Positions 1 to 12,157 of a stretch of DNA of 59,268 nt are shown here, piece by piece. How positions within the stretch are numbered: position 1 is the stretch's first letter; the number at the start of each line of letters is the position of its first letter. The DNA comes from Aureococcus anophagefferens (taxonomy: Eukaryota > Sar > Pelagophyceae > Pelagomonadales > Pelagomonadaceae). The translations under genes were made by a program, and so were the position numbers. The stretch is taken from NCBI RefSeq assembly GCF_000186865.1, contig NW_008705595.1, positions 71,882 through 131,149 of the forward strand. Reading direction: 5' to 3'. The notes beneath the pieces are model-generated. The model was not told where the DNA came from and searched no databases. It was given only the letters and a program-made list of their open reading frames with translations.

Positions 1-2368
1 ACGAGGGGACTGATTGAAGTCGGAGAAAGGTGTGAGTGACGCTAGAACGGAAAGCATATTACTGGGGTCGATTTCTGCATGGGTCTCTGCCGAAGCTCCA
101 GACGGAGATGTGTCCCCGACCCCCGATTTCAAGCCTCGAAAGTTGCATGCTATCTGTAACGTCATTTGCTCAAATGGACCAATCAATTCAATTTTGGATT
201 CAGTGCCGCACTGTATGACTGGGCGCACGCATCGCGCTGCCTGTGAAAATAGATATAATCCAGGAAAAGGAGATGAATTTGTAGGCCCTTGATCAATGAA
301 TGCTATTTCCAGAGTTGGATCCAATCCTAAACGGAAGGCAGAGTTCGCCTTAAGTCGACGCAGTGCATCAGAAATCTTTGCGCAGACAAGACAAGGTGCA
401 GAGCCCAACAAAACACCATCGAGGCATATATTGAGGGTCGAGTCACAAATCCTTTGCCGTGATAGCACGAGAAACGTGCAATCAATCCCGCAACTGCTAG
501 TATGATTGGGTGCCATACCAAGCGAAACGATAATGTCAAGTAGTCTCGAGTGGGCATGTATACTATTACTTCTCGAGCATATGATATGAGCTCTTGCTGT
601 GAGGTGAGATAATAATCCGCACGGTCCACCATCAGGTGTGTGTACAGGACAAAGGAAACCCCAAGCCTCCGGAAGCAGTTTTCGGACAGCTGTAGTTTTC
701 ATTGTTGTGAAGAACTGCCCTCTATGCACAGAGCGGAAGTGGCTGAAGTATCGCCACTTGTTCAACCGCTCAGCGACAATTGCAAAGCCTGTTGTCTGTT
801 GAAGGTCTAAGCCACTAGAAGAAACAAGGTTTCCAGACGCAAGAAGGGACGAAACTTTGTCGCATATAATTCCACTGTACCGGCCAATGGTCTTGCCACA
901 GTAGGCTAGTGGTTCGTATCGCAGTTTTGATGCAATATCATCGAAATCAATGCGGGCTTCCCGCTGCACATGTGATGCGGCTTGAGTGAGCGACTCTCCC
1001 AGCTTTTCTGTCACAAACGCGCTTAAAAGGTGCCCTGGTAATAGCAATTCTTGGTAACCTAGAGAGTCAATATTGTCTTCACAGCATTCATTTCGTGCAA
1101 AACAGCACAACTTTCGAGCCATGAGCACGAGCACATCGTGCTTGCTTAGGAAATCGTCCACGTGGACCGCAATGAATCTTCGTATGAAAAATTGACCAAC
1201 CGTGGCGTTGTCAGTCCCCTCAGGGAAGTAACCAAAAAAGAAATTCAAAAACATGGAACCAAGGATGGAGATAGCACTCTTAGAACTATGGTCGTTTTCT
1301 TCAAAGTATGGCGCCATGGCATGATCACGCAGCATGCCTGACAAAACTGGAGATGACGTTTTGAAATCTTGTGTGAAAACGCAGACAGGCACGCTCAACC
1401 TGTGGAGCACCAAGTGCATTGATTGCGCCTCCAGAATCACCAATAATCTGGGCATACACAACTCGATCTGAGATTCCAGGCTGCAACGCTTTGAGTATGA
1501 TACATAGCGGGATCATCATTTCTTGCTTTCGTATAGAAACACGCAAGCGCAAAGTTCCATTAGAGAGATAATGCAAGGTGATTGTGCATGTTGATTGATC
1601 TGGCCTCGCGCAACGCATCATCACAGCATACCTTTATTGCTCACTCAAACAAGGTAGCATTATGAGACAGAGCAACTCACTCTGTGAAGAAAGTTCCTCG
1701 ATTTCGGTACGCAGGGCGCTTGATTGCTAGAGCCATGTTTCTCATAGGAACCTATATTTCAGTAAGATAACATTGCAGACAAAGATTGTTCATGTACGAC
1801 CTGAAGTAACCGAAGAATTTTTTCAAGCCCATTCACAATAAAGTATCCACCATATTCAAAATCCTCCTGTGGCAGTTACAGTCGATCCACCTCGATAGAG
1901 CTGAATTCAATGACAAACCTCCCGACTCGAGATTAACCCATTTTTCTTCAATCCCCAGAGGTGACATCTGCACACCAAATATTCATAAAGATATTAGTTG
2001 CGTTCGCGGCACCTATGTGAGAGGACCATGATAGGCAAGTGTCCAATGGACCTGGTAAAAATTTCAACAGTGCGACCGTCCACACAACATTCGAATGTTA
2101 CATCCATCGGAGCCGAATACGTTACTTTGCATTCACGAGATTCCCTTGGAGTTAAATGAATCACGCTGACAAAATCATCGTCAAGAACTGTTGGGTGCCC
2201 GATATTCACTGATGCGACGCAGAACGAAACATGGAGTCTTTCTTTCGACGGACCTTCGAGCACGAACTTCTGCGGAGGAACACCAGTCACGCCAATGGCT
2301 AGAGTCTCGTCCATGAATTGATTAAAGCTCTGTATATGCGGCTGGGCGGGTGTAAGAGGAGATGCCAT
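1..2368 (-). CDS. POLR1B: DNA-directed RNA polymerase I second-largest subunit (RPA2/RPA135), 3' part outside window
   Basis: This is the beta-like subunit of nucleolar RNA polymerase I, which transcribes the rRNA precursor. Six exons read from the ATG at 2368: 2013-2368, 1919-1967, 1801-1866, 1681-1751, 1387-1631 and 1346 to the window edge. The five introns are 45, 52, 49, 49 and 40 nt, all GT-AG, and every phase fits. Seen in order: PHIQSFNQFMDE near the start, RCHLWGL, GGYFIVNGLEKILRLL, MRCARPDQ, HYLSNGTLRLR, then the near-invariant block GNLVSSSGLDLQQTTGFAIV / YFSHFRSVHRG / RKLLPEAWGFLCPVHTPDGG and, at the edge, NMLSVLASLTPFSDFNQSPR. These match the Pol I form (the TPFSDFNQSPRN and PHxxSFN wording) rather than the Pol II or III paralogues. 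About 710 of the usual 1,100 or so residues are in the window. An apparent frame change near 1387 is resolved by the 40-nt intron. Family assignment is firm; only exon ends rest on hand splicing. Confidence 0.93.
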
Positions 2369-3453
2369 TATCGATGAATCGGGTGGGTGTCTAGTTAGCA
2401 GATATTAAGGAATGATACAAGATATAGAAGGATAATAATAATAGTTACATAGGAAGTTAGGGTAGTTTATTAGCTTCCTAACGTCGCTATGACGTCAGTC
2501 AAGCTACTATCCAGCAGGTGCACTGTCCGGCGACTGTGCTACCTCGTAGAGCCTGGTGCTCTCTGGCACGTCGCTGTGACGCTAACCAGACAGACACCAC
2601 AGACACCGTGTGACAGAAGAGCGCTGTGGTACTTCTGTCTCTGCTTGGCAGTCACTCCTTCAGTTCGCTGTCTATAAGACTTAAAACTGGATTAGAATGA
2701 ATTAAGGAACTTCGGAAGGGAAGGGAGACTAGCAGGATACGCAGTAGGAGCGCAGTGGGGTAAAGTGCACTACAACGTCAAGATGCTCCTGACCTAAACG
2801 GTAAAAAGAAAGTGAGATGGGGGCTGCTAAGCAGCCCTGATTCCCAACAGGAGAGGGTCACTCTATACTGTCCTAACGTGGAATAGAAAGAAGGAAAGAG
2901 AAGGAAATTGGGGAAAGGAGAAAGAGCCCCCATACTAAAATGGGGACCTTGAGACTGAACTCAGGCTCGTGAGGATATGAACCCGCAAGGATAGAAAGAA
3001 GGGGAAAATAAGGACAGCAGGGCAGATACAGGAGAATCTTCCTCCTGAGGAGGCCTTCGAGGCTCACTCAACTTATTTTATGCCACTCAACTTACATGTA
3101 TGTATCTTACTTGACATCTAAGCTACTTTTTACTTAAAGCTACTTGGTTGTCGGGTTGTCAGCGTTGATGCCAACGGGGTAACTTGACAGTGCATAGGCA
3201 GTTACATACGGGAAAGTTATGGACGGTTTGCGGCGTGGGCAGCGGCCAAGGGGGTGCGTCCGAATTGCGTATCATTCATCCTGTATCAGCCACGGTGCGG
3301 GGTAGGCGGCGCTTACCGCGAAATCTGCTTCCCCTGCAAAAAAACAGTGAGATTGCGAATGCTTGGCGAAAGCACCGTAGCGGATTGTACGATAAAACGT
3401 CCGGTCGCAGGCTTGATAGACCCGAGTTGTTGTCGCAGAGCTCGAGTAACATA
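2369..3453. other. Intergenic region with a composite dispersed repeat
   Basis: No convincing gene. Most of it (2520-3049) is a dispersed repeat whose two halves recur separately at 17723-17971 (inverted) and 15247-15514 (direct). The stretch 3184-3453 is open in the frame of the next gene and may hold an upstream exon. Confidence 0.6.
2520..3049 (+). repeat. Dispersed repeat, full composite copy
   Basis: The left half (about 2520-2786, beginning CACTGTCCGGCGACTGTGCT) is nearly identical to the reverse complement of 17723-17971, with small indels. The right half (about 2786-3049, ending AATCTTCCTCCTGAG) is nearly identical, in direct orientation, to 15247-15514. No long ORF or clear terminal repeat is visible, so this looks like a non-autonomous element or a fragment of a larger one. 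Confidence 0.85.
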
Positions 3454-6016
3454 ATGTTAGGATCCATCGTGGATGTCATCGACGCGAAGACGCACCGGAT
3501 CTTGAATGACTGGACAACCTCGTATGAGGATGAAAATAACAGGTGGCAGAGCGTCGCCATCTGGGCAGAACGAATGATTCGCGAGCAATTCGAGCGGGAT
3601 AATCTTTCGAGGGCTCCAATCCCAAACAAGCAAAGGACAGTGCTCGTCCTTACCGTGTTCGAGAAGCTCAGCATGTTATTTGCGCGCTTTGGGCCCGTGT
3701 TCGCTGTTCTCCGTCGCGAGCTCCTCGCTTCGATCTACGTGAACGATTTATATATGGAGCGTGGCCACAATTGGATAGCGCGTGAGGCCCATTTTACTAA
3801 TTACCTTGATACGTCTGAAGCACTTCTCGAGCGCCCGACGTGGTTTGAAAAGCACGCCCATGTCAACCACCAGCTGCACAATGCCAAGGAGATAATGATG
3901 GGCGGAGATGCCGAGGATAGAACGGTCGATGCGTTCAAGAAGAAGATGGGCAAGCAATTTAGCAGGATGCTGGACCCGACGACAAGCCTCCTGCGGCGGG
4001 CTCTGTTCTCGGTCTGGAAGAATTGGCTCTTCAGGGAAGACGACAAGAATGCCATCCTGATACGAGATCGCGCTAAGCGGAGAGATGCGGACCTTGTGAG
4101 GCTCACATTTAATGCGCTCCTCATAACTTTGACTCGCAAGTACAAAAGCATCGTAGAAAAGCTCAAACGTCAGGGGTCCATCCTTGCTCGCTGCCCCTAC
4201 GCACAGTTCACTAAAACACAGAAGCAAGAAGCAGCCACGATCGTTCAACTACTTGTGACCCACGCACCTCCTTTCTTCGAAAGAACGCAGGGAGGCGCAG
4301 TGCTCGATATGGCCATGCGGCAGTGGCTCGGTAAAGACCAGGGGTGGCAGGCTAGCGCCCTTCAAATCGAAGAGATGGCTAAGCGCGTCAACCGGCGTCG
4401 TCACCCAGCGTTCAAGCGGTCTGGAGAGCTTCCTCGGGGATGGTGGGGGTCATTTGCTTTTCCACAGGCGCATCGGCCTGCACGATAATGAGGTCCAGAA
4501 CATCGCCGAGCCGGAGCCGTGCGCTGTCTGCATAGTCCGCGAGGCCGTCAAGCGGGTCCACGTTGGAGCACAGACAACAGCTGCACCCTGCCCGGAACTG
4601 ATCGTTGAAGACGTCAAGAAGAAAGTCGTCAAATCGAAGGTTGAGAAGGACATTGTGGTGCCTCCACTCCCCGTTGAGACGTCCTGTGTTCTAATTGCGG
4701 ATATCTACGACGTCATTGTCGCGTCGGAGATCAAGAGCCAGGCGCTCCGCAGTCAGGGTCTCCCCTCACCCGATCTGTCGCTCAACGAGCTTGTGCGCGA
4801 CTGCCTCAACCGAAAGTATGGGATCCGGACCCTTGCCAACAAGAACCTCCAAGGCCTCCTCACGGGGGCTCGCGTCGATGCGCATCCCAGGCTTGAAGTC
4901 TTCGCCAAGCTCTGGGGCATATGCGCGGGCACCCCGAAGGAGAAACAATTCCTCCTGAACCGTCACCCACTGCTTACGACCACTTATGGCCATGCCTTCT
5001 TCCGACTCTTTTCGCGATTTCTCTCAGAGCTGCTGGCTGCTGCTCGTGAGTGGAAACCCGAGTTCCCTAAGCTCAGCATAGTTCTCGGCTCTAAGGAACG
5101 GGTCATTAATAAGGATGCTGTCCGTCAGGCGATTGGGATCGTCTGCACGACTGTAGCTTCGACACAGTACTACGCTGAGGTCATCGCCACCGGCCTCGCT
5201 GCGATGCCGACGACAAAGGAAAAGTTGGTAGAGCGCAACAAAAATAAGGTGGAGATGGTAGTAATCGACCAAGCAATTCTCATGATACTGCCATGGCTCG
5301 TGGAGGAGCACAAGCAGACCGTTCTCGGCAACATCACCTTTGCGAGCGCCACCCGAATCCAACGATTCCTCGTAAAGCGGGTTCGTAACGCACAAGAACT
5401 CGGGAGACAATGCCTGCTCTGGGCTGATGTATTCGAGCGAGTCGATCGTCGGCTACACAACAGTGGCGGTAACGGACACGAGAGAGGACTCTTCACCCTT
5501 CCTGAATTTCATGTGAGTCGAAGTCAAGCGTTCGTTTCTGTCAGTTGCCTAACCATTACTCAGGTGCTAGTAGAAATGTCGCATGGCGCAGCGCTTTCCG
5601 AACGCCTACTTAACACTATGTTTGATAAATGGCACGAGCGTTGCTCTGTCCTTGGCAGAGCAGAGCTCAAGGAGAAGCGCAAATCGTCGGCGCTGCACAA
5701 TGCCGCTATCTCGATTCAGCGACACGTGCGCGTCAGACTTCAGTATGGGGCCCGCGCCACGGCGCTCAGAGCATCCCGCTCGAGAATCTCAATCGCTGCT
5801 CATCTGAGCGCTAACCGCCAAGCATTCCTTGAAGCCATGCAGCGTGCTGCCAGGCTGCACGCTATCGAAAAAGCATTCTTCTTCTCTACTATGAAGTGGC
5901 AGACTCCAGAACAAGAACGTGTGGCGGCTATCGAGGCGGAAAGGGCCCTCGGTCCTATCGCCAAACAAGCCTTCGGCTGGACCATGTGTGCTTTTGGCTT
6001 CTATGCCGCATCGTAG
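3454..6016 (+). CDS. IQ-motif protein of unknown function
   Basis: A predicted 828-residue protein from exons 3454-4442, 4468-5512 and 5564-6016. The last intron (5513-5563, GTGAGT...CAG, 51 nt) is convincing but is a multiple of three without stops, so it could also be read through. The first intron is inferred because the frame changes near 4450; the shortest solution is a 25-nt GTGGGG...CACAG intron, but a longer one is possible. Two IQ-like calmodulin-binding motifs are visible in the second half: one near 5350 (RIQRFLVKRVR) and one near 5715 (ISIQRHVRVRLQ). The rest is mostly helical and rich in Arg/Lys/Glu. I do not recognise a named family. The open frame continues upstream to 3184 without an ATG, so an earlier exon may exist. 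A cytoskeletal or flagellar role is only a guess from the neighbours. Confidence 0.65.
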
Positions 6017-9000
6017 TAGTGCCTTTCGAAGTAACAGGGCAGGCTAGCGTTTTTGTCAGATGCCACTGTGGTGTTACTAAGCGAGCAGATTAACCCAAGT
6101 CTCTAACCAAAATGCATGGTAGAGCCGGTAGTGGCTTTTCCGACACAAGCTTGCGAAATACCCAGATAGACCGAGCGAAAAAAAGCGGACGCAGTATGCC
6201 ACTGCGTTCGTGATCTCGCGCTCGGTGACCGGGGTGGTTGTGTACGTCGCGCGTGGCGCGACGGCGGTGACGCCGCCGACGACGGGCTGGTCCTCGCGGC
6301 CATCGCCCGAGTCGAGCTTTTGGAGAACGCTCCTGCCGTTCGCGTGGTAGATACCTTTCACGACGGTGAAGCGGCGCGTGTCCGCGGGCGGCTAGTGCCT
6401 GATGATTGGGCTGTGACGTTTGCAAGCTCCTGGGAATCAACTGTTCTGAGGGTGTTTGTTTGTCTTATTGAGGCCACTTCCTCTCTCAGCGCTTCGTTTG
6501 CTGAGGAGAGTTGCATCACTGCATTCGATAAAGACTCAAGTGTGAGTGCAGGGCCAGATTCGGAAAGTTCGGTGGGTGGAGCTGGCACCGTTATTAGTTT
6601 TATAGGATATACGTACAAGGGTCTGTTATCTAACTGCGTCTTAGAGGTATTCCTGTGGGCCCATAACCTAGAGAAATAAGGTTATGCTATTGGTAAACTA
6701 GGCAATGGAGTTGTTAGAATCCGAGTATGCTAGTATGAAGCTCCAGCATAGTATAGCATGAGCATAGCCTAGCCCAGACCACATCGGGGGAAATTAGCCA
6801 GCACTAACCACGCATACCGGCGAATGCCCGGGAAATAGAAGATAAATATGGGACCCCTATCGGGCCCGGACGGCGCGGTCCTGGAAATTATTGGAAATAG
6901 GAAGGAACTCAAGCATTCTATTGGCGGCGAATTACACGGCGCTTCAACTAAAAGCGGCGACTTCGATAATATTACCGGCCTGTCCCGGGGCAAGCGCTGC
7001 GTCGATTCCAAGACCTGGCGCTGCGCAGGGTCTATGGACCATGCCGCGCCTCGGGTCCCGCAGCGAATCGCTCCGGAAAGGCCACCGGTCGAAAGTGATC
7101 AAATTTGTTTGCGTCGGGGCAGCCCGTGGATGACGAGAATGGCCGTTACGGTGGGCGGCGGCCGACGAGGGGCCCAACCTCGTGCTGGGGGTCGAGCTGG
7201 CAGCGCGAGTGCGAGGTGACACCCCCTCGATTGTCCTTCTCGAGCGGCTCGCAAAGGACCGCGCTGCCTACCTGGAACATGCATTATTGCGTGGTGAGCG
7301 CCGTGTAACCCGCGGCGTCGCGCGCCTCCCGGAGGCGGTGAGGTGATCTCGATCAAATCCGCTCGAGCCGAAGAGCTGCCGCGAGTGGATCTGATCGCCC
7401 TCATGACGAACGATTCCCGACGCTCTGTGACTCGAATGCGACCGAGAATTGGGTCGGGGGAAGCTGCCGCGCCTCATTCCACCCCCTGGGGCTGCCCGCT
7501 TGCGTCGCCTCGCAATCGTCCGGATGTCGCGTCTTTTTATGTGCCTCACCCACATGTTTGCGGACCTCAAAGCCGCTGGGATCGTTGCACGTCATTGCAT
7601 ATTCGAGGAGCGCGGGGCCCTCTAAGGTGGAAATTCCATCATCGGCCGCTATACTGGTCGCCGCCGCTGAGGCTAGCCCTCGGGCTGGCCAATGAAATAA
7701 ATGCTCGCGATGGGCCGGCCAATGAAAGAAATAGGATGCTGCCAGCACTCCATAATTTCACGCACGACGTCCCCAGCACTAACCGAGATACCCGAATTTC
7801 CCACGAAATTAAAGTCCGTCGAAAGGGCCCGACTACCGTCGGCAAATCAATTACCCGAGATGCACCCTAGCCGAAGCATAGCCAGTATAAGGCCGACTTA
7901 GCATAGCCAGCATAGGCCAGTATGAGCGTCCCAGCATAGGGAGGATAGCATAGTCCCGAGTTAGGGTAGTATAGCCCAAGGAGCAGAATGTAGGCTCCCT
8001 AGGTAGCTGGCTTATCGCCAAGCGCACTTTGATTGTGCTTAATCACACTCGCGTTCTAAGGGCGATATTCGCCGCTTTATCATGGTAGCAGGTGCACTGT
8101 GATCGCAACCAAAACCGAAATACACACGGGCGACACCCGCACTACACACACGAAACACACACGCGAATTTACAAACAAAACCCGCGACGAACAAAGCCCC
8201 AACGGCGAGCATGACGACCGAAATAAGGGGAGTCCGGTACGATGGTAGCTTCAGAATACCGGAAGGTGGAACAGCATACCCCAGCAGACCGGGCGGGTCG
8301 AGACTAAGCCAATTTCCGAATCTGGGTGGCGACGACTCCACCATTAGACAACAATTTTCATCATGGGACACCATGGCACCCCCACCTCTGTAGCCAGCAT
8401 AGGCCAGTATGAGCGTCCCAGCATAGGGAGGATAGCATAGTCCCGAGTTAGGGTAGCATAGCCTGCAGCGGGCAAGACCTGCGCCTTCTCGAACTCGAAA
8501 GACACCTCGAGTTGCAAACCCAAATGCGGCGACACCCAGCACAGCAGGCTGCGATGTGGGGTAGGAGTGCATTCCAGACGAGGCCGAAATTTAGAGCCGA
8601 ATAATCAAAAGCCGGACCGAAATTAATCAGAAGTTCACTTTCAAAAGTTCACTTTTGTACTAGTCCTCAGATACCTAATTGTCGGTTCGCTGCAAAGGCT
8701 CAACAACAAACAAAACGAGTGCTGAGAATCGACTCGTTCGAGCTATAGAGCTCAAACAAGCTCACAACTGATGCCCTCCATGGAATTCATAACACTGCTG
8801 CGCCACCTGTGGCTGTCGAGCCGGGCTATGGTAATTTTATGTTGAACTTTCCCACGCCTATGTTGCACTTATTGACATCGTGTGGTCCATGTGAGCCATT
8901 CGAGGCGCCTAGAGCACCGCACACGCCGTTCCATCAGTCTCCGAGCACATCCATGAAGCCCTGCGGCCCACACACTGCCCGGCGGCGGCTGCTGACGACC

Positions 9001-9638
9001 ACAGGTTACTTCAACATAGGGCTGCCTATTCAACTTGAACTTCAACATGGAGCTGGGCCGCGCTCGTTTCGGCCACTCTTTTGCTCCAGAAACGTTGGAA
9101 TAGAGCAAAACTTCATGCGGATGCATTTATTCCAACGTAATTGCACGCGTTTTATGATCGACTAATCGAATTTGGTTGATCCGTCTCACGAAACGACAAT
9201 TAGGCTACTGAGGAGGAAGTATAAAAGTCAACTCTCGCTCAATCTCGTCACTGCGCCGCCGGGGCCCCGGGTGGGCCCTAAGCGTCGTATTTCCCGCGGG
9301 CTCGAAACAGTGGGTCCGCGTAAAGGCAGTAGCCCTGCGCAGTAGCCCCTGGACAAGCGCGGACCGAGGAGGCGTACAGCGACCTCGCCGACAAGGCGAC
9401 GGTGCTGCACTTTGAGCAGCCCGCGGGAAATTCGATGCGATCTAGTTTGAGCCCTCCTGGGGGCCCGGCACCTGCATTCGCACCCAGCGCCAGCGCACTT
9501 GACGAAGCCTAGGGGAGGCCAGTACTTGATTTTGTCAACACCCCCGCCAGCGCCCGACCCGACACAACGCCAGCGCAAGGGTGTTAGCGGGGTTGTTGCA
9601 GGGCTGTTGGCAGGTCCCAGGCGGGAGGGTCGAGACGA
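6017..9638. other. Long intergenic region with GC-rich coding-like fragments and short repeats
   Basis: No complete gene found. On the minus strand at about 6077-6618 there are two GC-biased open segments that read like protein (one ends TEREITNAVAYCVRFF) but in different frames. On the plus strand about 7220-7345 reads as DTPSIVLLERLAKDRAAYLE and onward, then stops. A 73-bp direct repeat lies at 7904-7976 and 8391-8463. About 9228-9560 is very GC-rich and carries the GCGGGAAATTCGA motif of a dispersed repeat family. 8580-9200 shows nothing I can name. Confidence 0.5.
7904..8463 (+). repeat. Pair of 73-bp direct repeats (7904-7976 and 8391-8463)
   Basis: Both copies start TAGCCAGCATAGGCCAGTAT and run to GTTAGGGTAG(T/C)ATAGCC with a single visible difference. 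The sequence itself is built of short AGCATAG/AGTATAG units, and similar units occur at 6730-6775 and 11738-11750. The 414 bp between them carry no clear gene. Confidence 0.85.
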
Positions 9639-10835
9639 TCATTGTCTATTGGTCAGATAAGGAGCCCTTTCGTAATTGCTGCCAGAACTAAGGCCCTGAG
9701 CTGCTGCTGTCGCGAGGGTGGACTCAATGTCGGCATATGGGGCCGCATCCATGCATCGATCCTCACTCTTTGATTTTCCTATGTTGACACTTATCGGAAG
9801 GTCTATAATCCTTGCGTCTTTCTGCGAGGCTTCATCGCCCAGGGTAACGGTATAGTCGACTAATACTGGGTCTAAACAGAGGAGATGAGGCAAAAGCATT
9901 GTATCGAGCTGGGAGAATGTAAAAGCGGGTACATTGAAACACGCATTGAGTACGGAATCACAATTAATTACCTAGATACAAAAATCACATCTGAGAATTG
10001 ACTTTGCACGCCATATGCGATCTGACACGGCTATGGACACGGCTGTCCTTAATGTCACGGAGCTGGAGCCTCTCAATGTAGCGCCCGAGCGCAGCGACAA
10101 TCTGTTTTTTGGATTCGCTACTGTGACGTAGCTTGATGATCTTTGACAATAGGGGTGATAACTTGAAACGTTTAGGAGCACACCTCAGGCTCAAGGCAAG
10201 TCGCACATGGCAAGACCTTGTTCCACGCCGGCATGGTCGTTGCACGATAAAGCCGCCCACGGTGGTGCGCTGCATTGGTGGCACCCACGTCAACATGGCA
10301 CCATTAACTAGCTTTCTATCCAAGGTTATCTCCACTCTGCTCACTACTTCACTAAAATGTACCCCCCCCCCCTCCGACTTCCCTTGACACCCATCATCCA
10401 CGATCGCACCCTCAACATGCAGCTCCCAATGACCATCAAATGAGGACCGCCCACGTTTTTTCGACAAAGGACTACTTGATGTCAATCCTTGGAGTGTTTC
10501 TGCGTCAGCAATTGCCCTGGGACATGTCCAACGCTTCACGTGAGTGATCCAAAGGCGGAGAACTCCGCTTGCGCAGCTTGATGCTGAAATGCCAGACACA
10601 AATCGTACCTACGTCGACATATATCATACATGAAGAACAGATGTACCCCGCAAATCGATTCAAACAGCCCGCCGGATGCCTGTGCGTCTTTCCAGCTCAT
10701 CTAACTCTTTCTCGAAACTGTCGATTCGTTGCAACACGTGGGAACGCGATGGATGCTTTATCTGCAGAAAAGATGGTCTACAATTCATACTTCAAATAAG
10801 CTCACGCCGTATGGCGTATATCGCGCTTTGCCCAT
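9639..10835 (-). CDS. SWI/SNF complex BAF60/SMARCD-like protein with SWIB domain, C-terminally short
   Basis: A homologue of the 60-kDa chromatin-remodelling subunit (SMARCD/Swp73/CHC1). Proposed exons from the ATG at 10835: 10791-10835, 10680-10761, 10039-10583 and 9639-9971, giving 334 residues with phases that close. Matches in order: LQRIDSFEKELDELERRTG (helix before the core), VLRLWITH and WELHVEGAIVDD, then the SWIB domain from FKLSPLLSKIIKLR to IVAALGRYIERLQLRDIKDS, continuing across an intron into VINCDSVLNACF and MLLPHLL. The second intron must use a GC donor at 10678-10679 to keep frame, and the first is only 29 nt; both are tentative. The family normally continues for 150 or more residues after this point, but here a stop comes at 9639 and the following DNA is GC-rich repeat. 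It may be truncated or have an unseen 3' exon. It should act in the nucleus. Confidence 0.8.
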
Positions 10836-11095
10836 TACTCCGACGAGTTAGAGACGCTCGGACAAATGATTCGAACGTCCGATGTGATTAGTCAGGTAAT
10901 CTTCGATAGCCAGGAAAGTAGCGCCCAGAGGAGAGAGAGAGAATGAGCTGTTATTTATTATTGCAGCTCAGTCGATACTCGCTCCTTATGCTCTTATCTG
11001 GCCGGCGCTGCTGAAGCAGCCCGCCGGCGAAATTCTTTCTAAGGAAGGGGCATAGGGTAAATTGGAGAGGCGGCGACCATTTATGGAGTACGGGC

Positions 11096-11740
11096 ATGAC
11101 AACTGAGCAAGCAGACACCAAGTCTGATGCACAGTTCATGGCACGCCTGACTGTGGGCCTCACAGGAGAGCAGGCAGCGATCGGCAGCCAGGTGGTGGAG
11201 AAGCAAACCAACTGCCGCGCCGAAAGTACGAAGAAGAATCAAAGGTCAGCTTGGGCAGGAAAGGGCGGATGGCTCACCTTTTGTTCTGAGTATGAGGCCA
11301 AACCAGTGCGGGTGTACGAAAGTGGACCAACTCCGGAGCTGATCAAACTTGATTCCAATTTATTTGTGTGGTTTGCCCTATGGAAGATAGGCAAGATGCA
11401 GGGGCCGGATGGCAAGGGCCGGGGCAGAGAGATCAACACGGTATTTTCGAATATATCAAGCATCAAAGGCTACACGAAGGAGAGGTGGGGGCTTGAAGTC
11501 CAGCTTGACCAGAACTGGCTTAACTTCCAAAAGGAGAGCTGGACGGTGGAGCGGCTCAAGACCCATGGCCCAGCCCCACGGTTTCGGAAGCTTGCAATTG
11601 TGGCTAATCATATGATCCAGATGAAGCGCACTCGGATTGATTGGGCGAGGGACTGGCCCCATACCTTCTTTACCATGTGCCAAGCGGCCATCGAGAACGG
11701 ATGGCGGCTGGGCGACATGACAAGCAAGAACTCAGCATAG
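11096..11740 (+). CDS. ORF of unknown function, possibly the DNA-binding part of a tyrosine-recombinase element
   Basis: A 214-residue intact ORF with an ATG start. The middle (AGKGGWLTFCSEYEAKP, then a hydrophobic helix FVWFALWKIGKM and a basic segment with INTVFSNISSIKGYT) resembles the core-binding region of tyrosine recombinases found in Crypton- and DIRS-like elements, where a W-x-x-F helix is followed by an S-x-I-K-x-Y segment. The catalytic R...HxxR...Y module is not present downstream, so if the idea is right this is a fragment. The ORF is flanked by short sequences also present near 8023-8080 (for example TTTATCACACTCGCGTTCT), which supports a mobile origin. The family call is weak. 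Confidence 0.35.
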   Translation: MTTEQADTKSDAQFMARLTVGLTGEQAAIGSQVVEKQTNCRAESTKKNQRSAWAGKGGWLTFCSEYEAKPVRVYESGPTPELIKLDSNLFVWFALWKIGKMQGPDGKGRGREINTVFSNISSIKGYTKERWGLEVQLDQNWLNFQKESWTVERLKTHGPAPRFRKLAIVANHMIQMKRTRIDWARDWPHTFFTMCQAAIENGWRLGDMTSKNSA

Positions 11741-12157
11741 CCAGCTTAGGCCACTTTGAATGTGCTTTATCACACTCGCGTTCTGACCACGATAGTCGCC
11801 GTGTATCAAGAGAGAGAAAGAAAGAAGATGATACCACGCAGGGGTGCCGCCGGCGCCACCGTGGTGACCGGCAGGTGGAGATGCTTAAGTCGTGGGTGGG
11901 TCCGATGTGATTAAGCACAATCAAAGTAGCAAACCCCGGCTTAAAATAAATCGTACATGACAATATTGTAACGTCAAGTGGATGGCCCTGCCCGCAGCCG
12001 CAAAAGCTTCCAGTCGGCGACAGTCTAGGCGACGGCGGCGGCGACGCAATGGAAGCTATGATGAAATTCTTCTGTGCGCGGCAGAATGCAAGTGCGCATC
12101 GGCGCCTCCGATGGCGTCGTTTATACGCTTCTTAAAGAATACGCTTCTTAATAATAT
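11741..12157. other. Intergenic, repeat-derived
   Basis: Carries AGCATAG units, a TTATCACACTCGCGTTCT stretch shared with about 8040-8060, and at 11907-11925 the inverse of the 8024-8042 sequence (TTTGATTGTGCTTAATCACA). A missing first exon of the following TTLL gene could lie here, but no ATG in frame is visible. Confidence 0.5.

Noticed and set aside
1325..1400. Apparent frameshift in the Pol I subunit gene
   Set aside because: A 40-nt GT-AG intron at 1347-1386 restores the frame and keeps family-like text on both sides.
8039..8572. 177-residue minus-strand ORF
   Set aside because: It runs through a direct repeat, has no family motif and its periodic Tyr/Pro text comes from AGCATAG-type repeat units.
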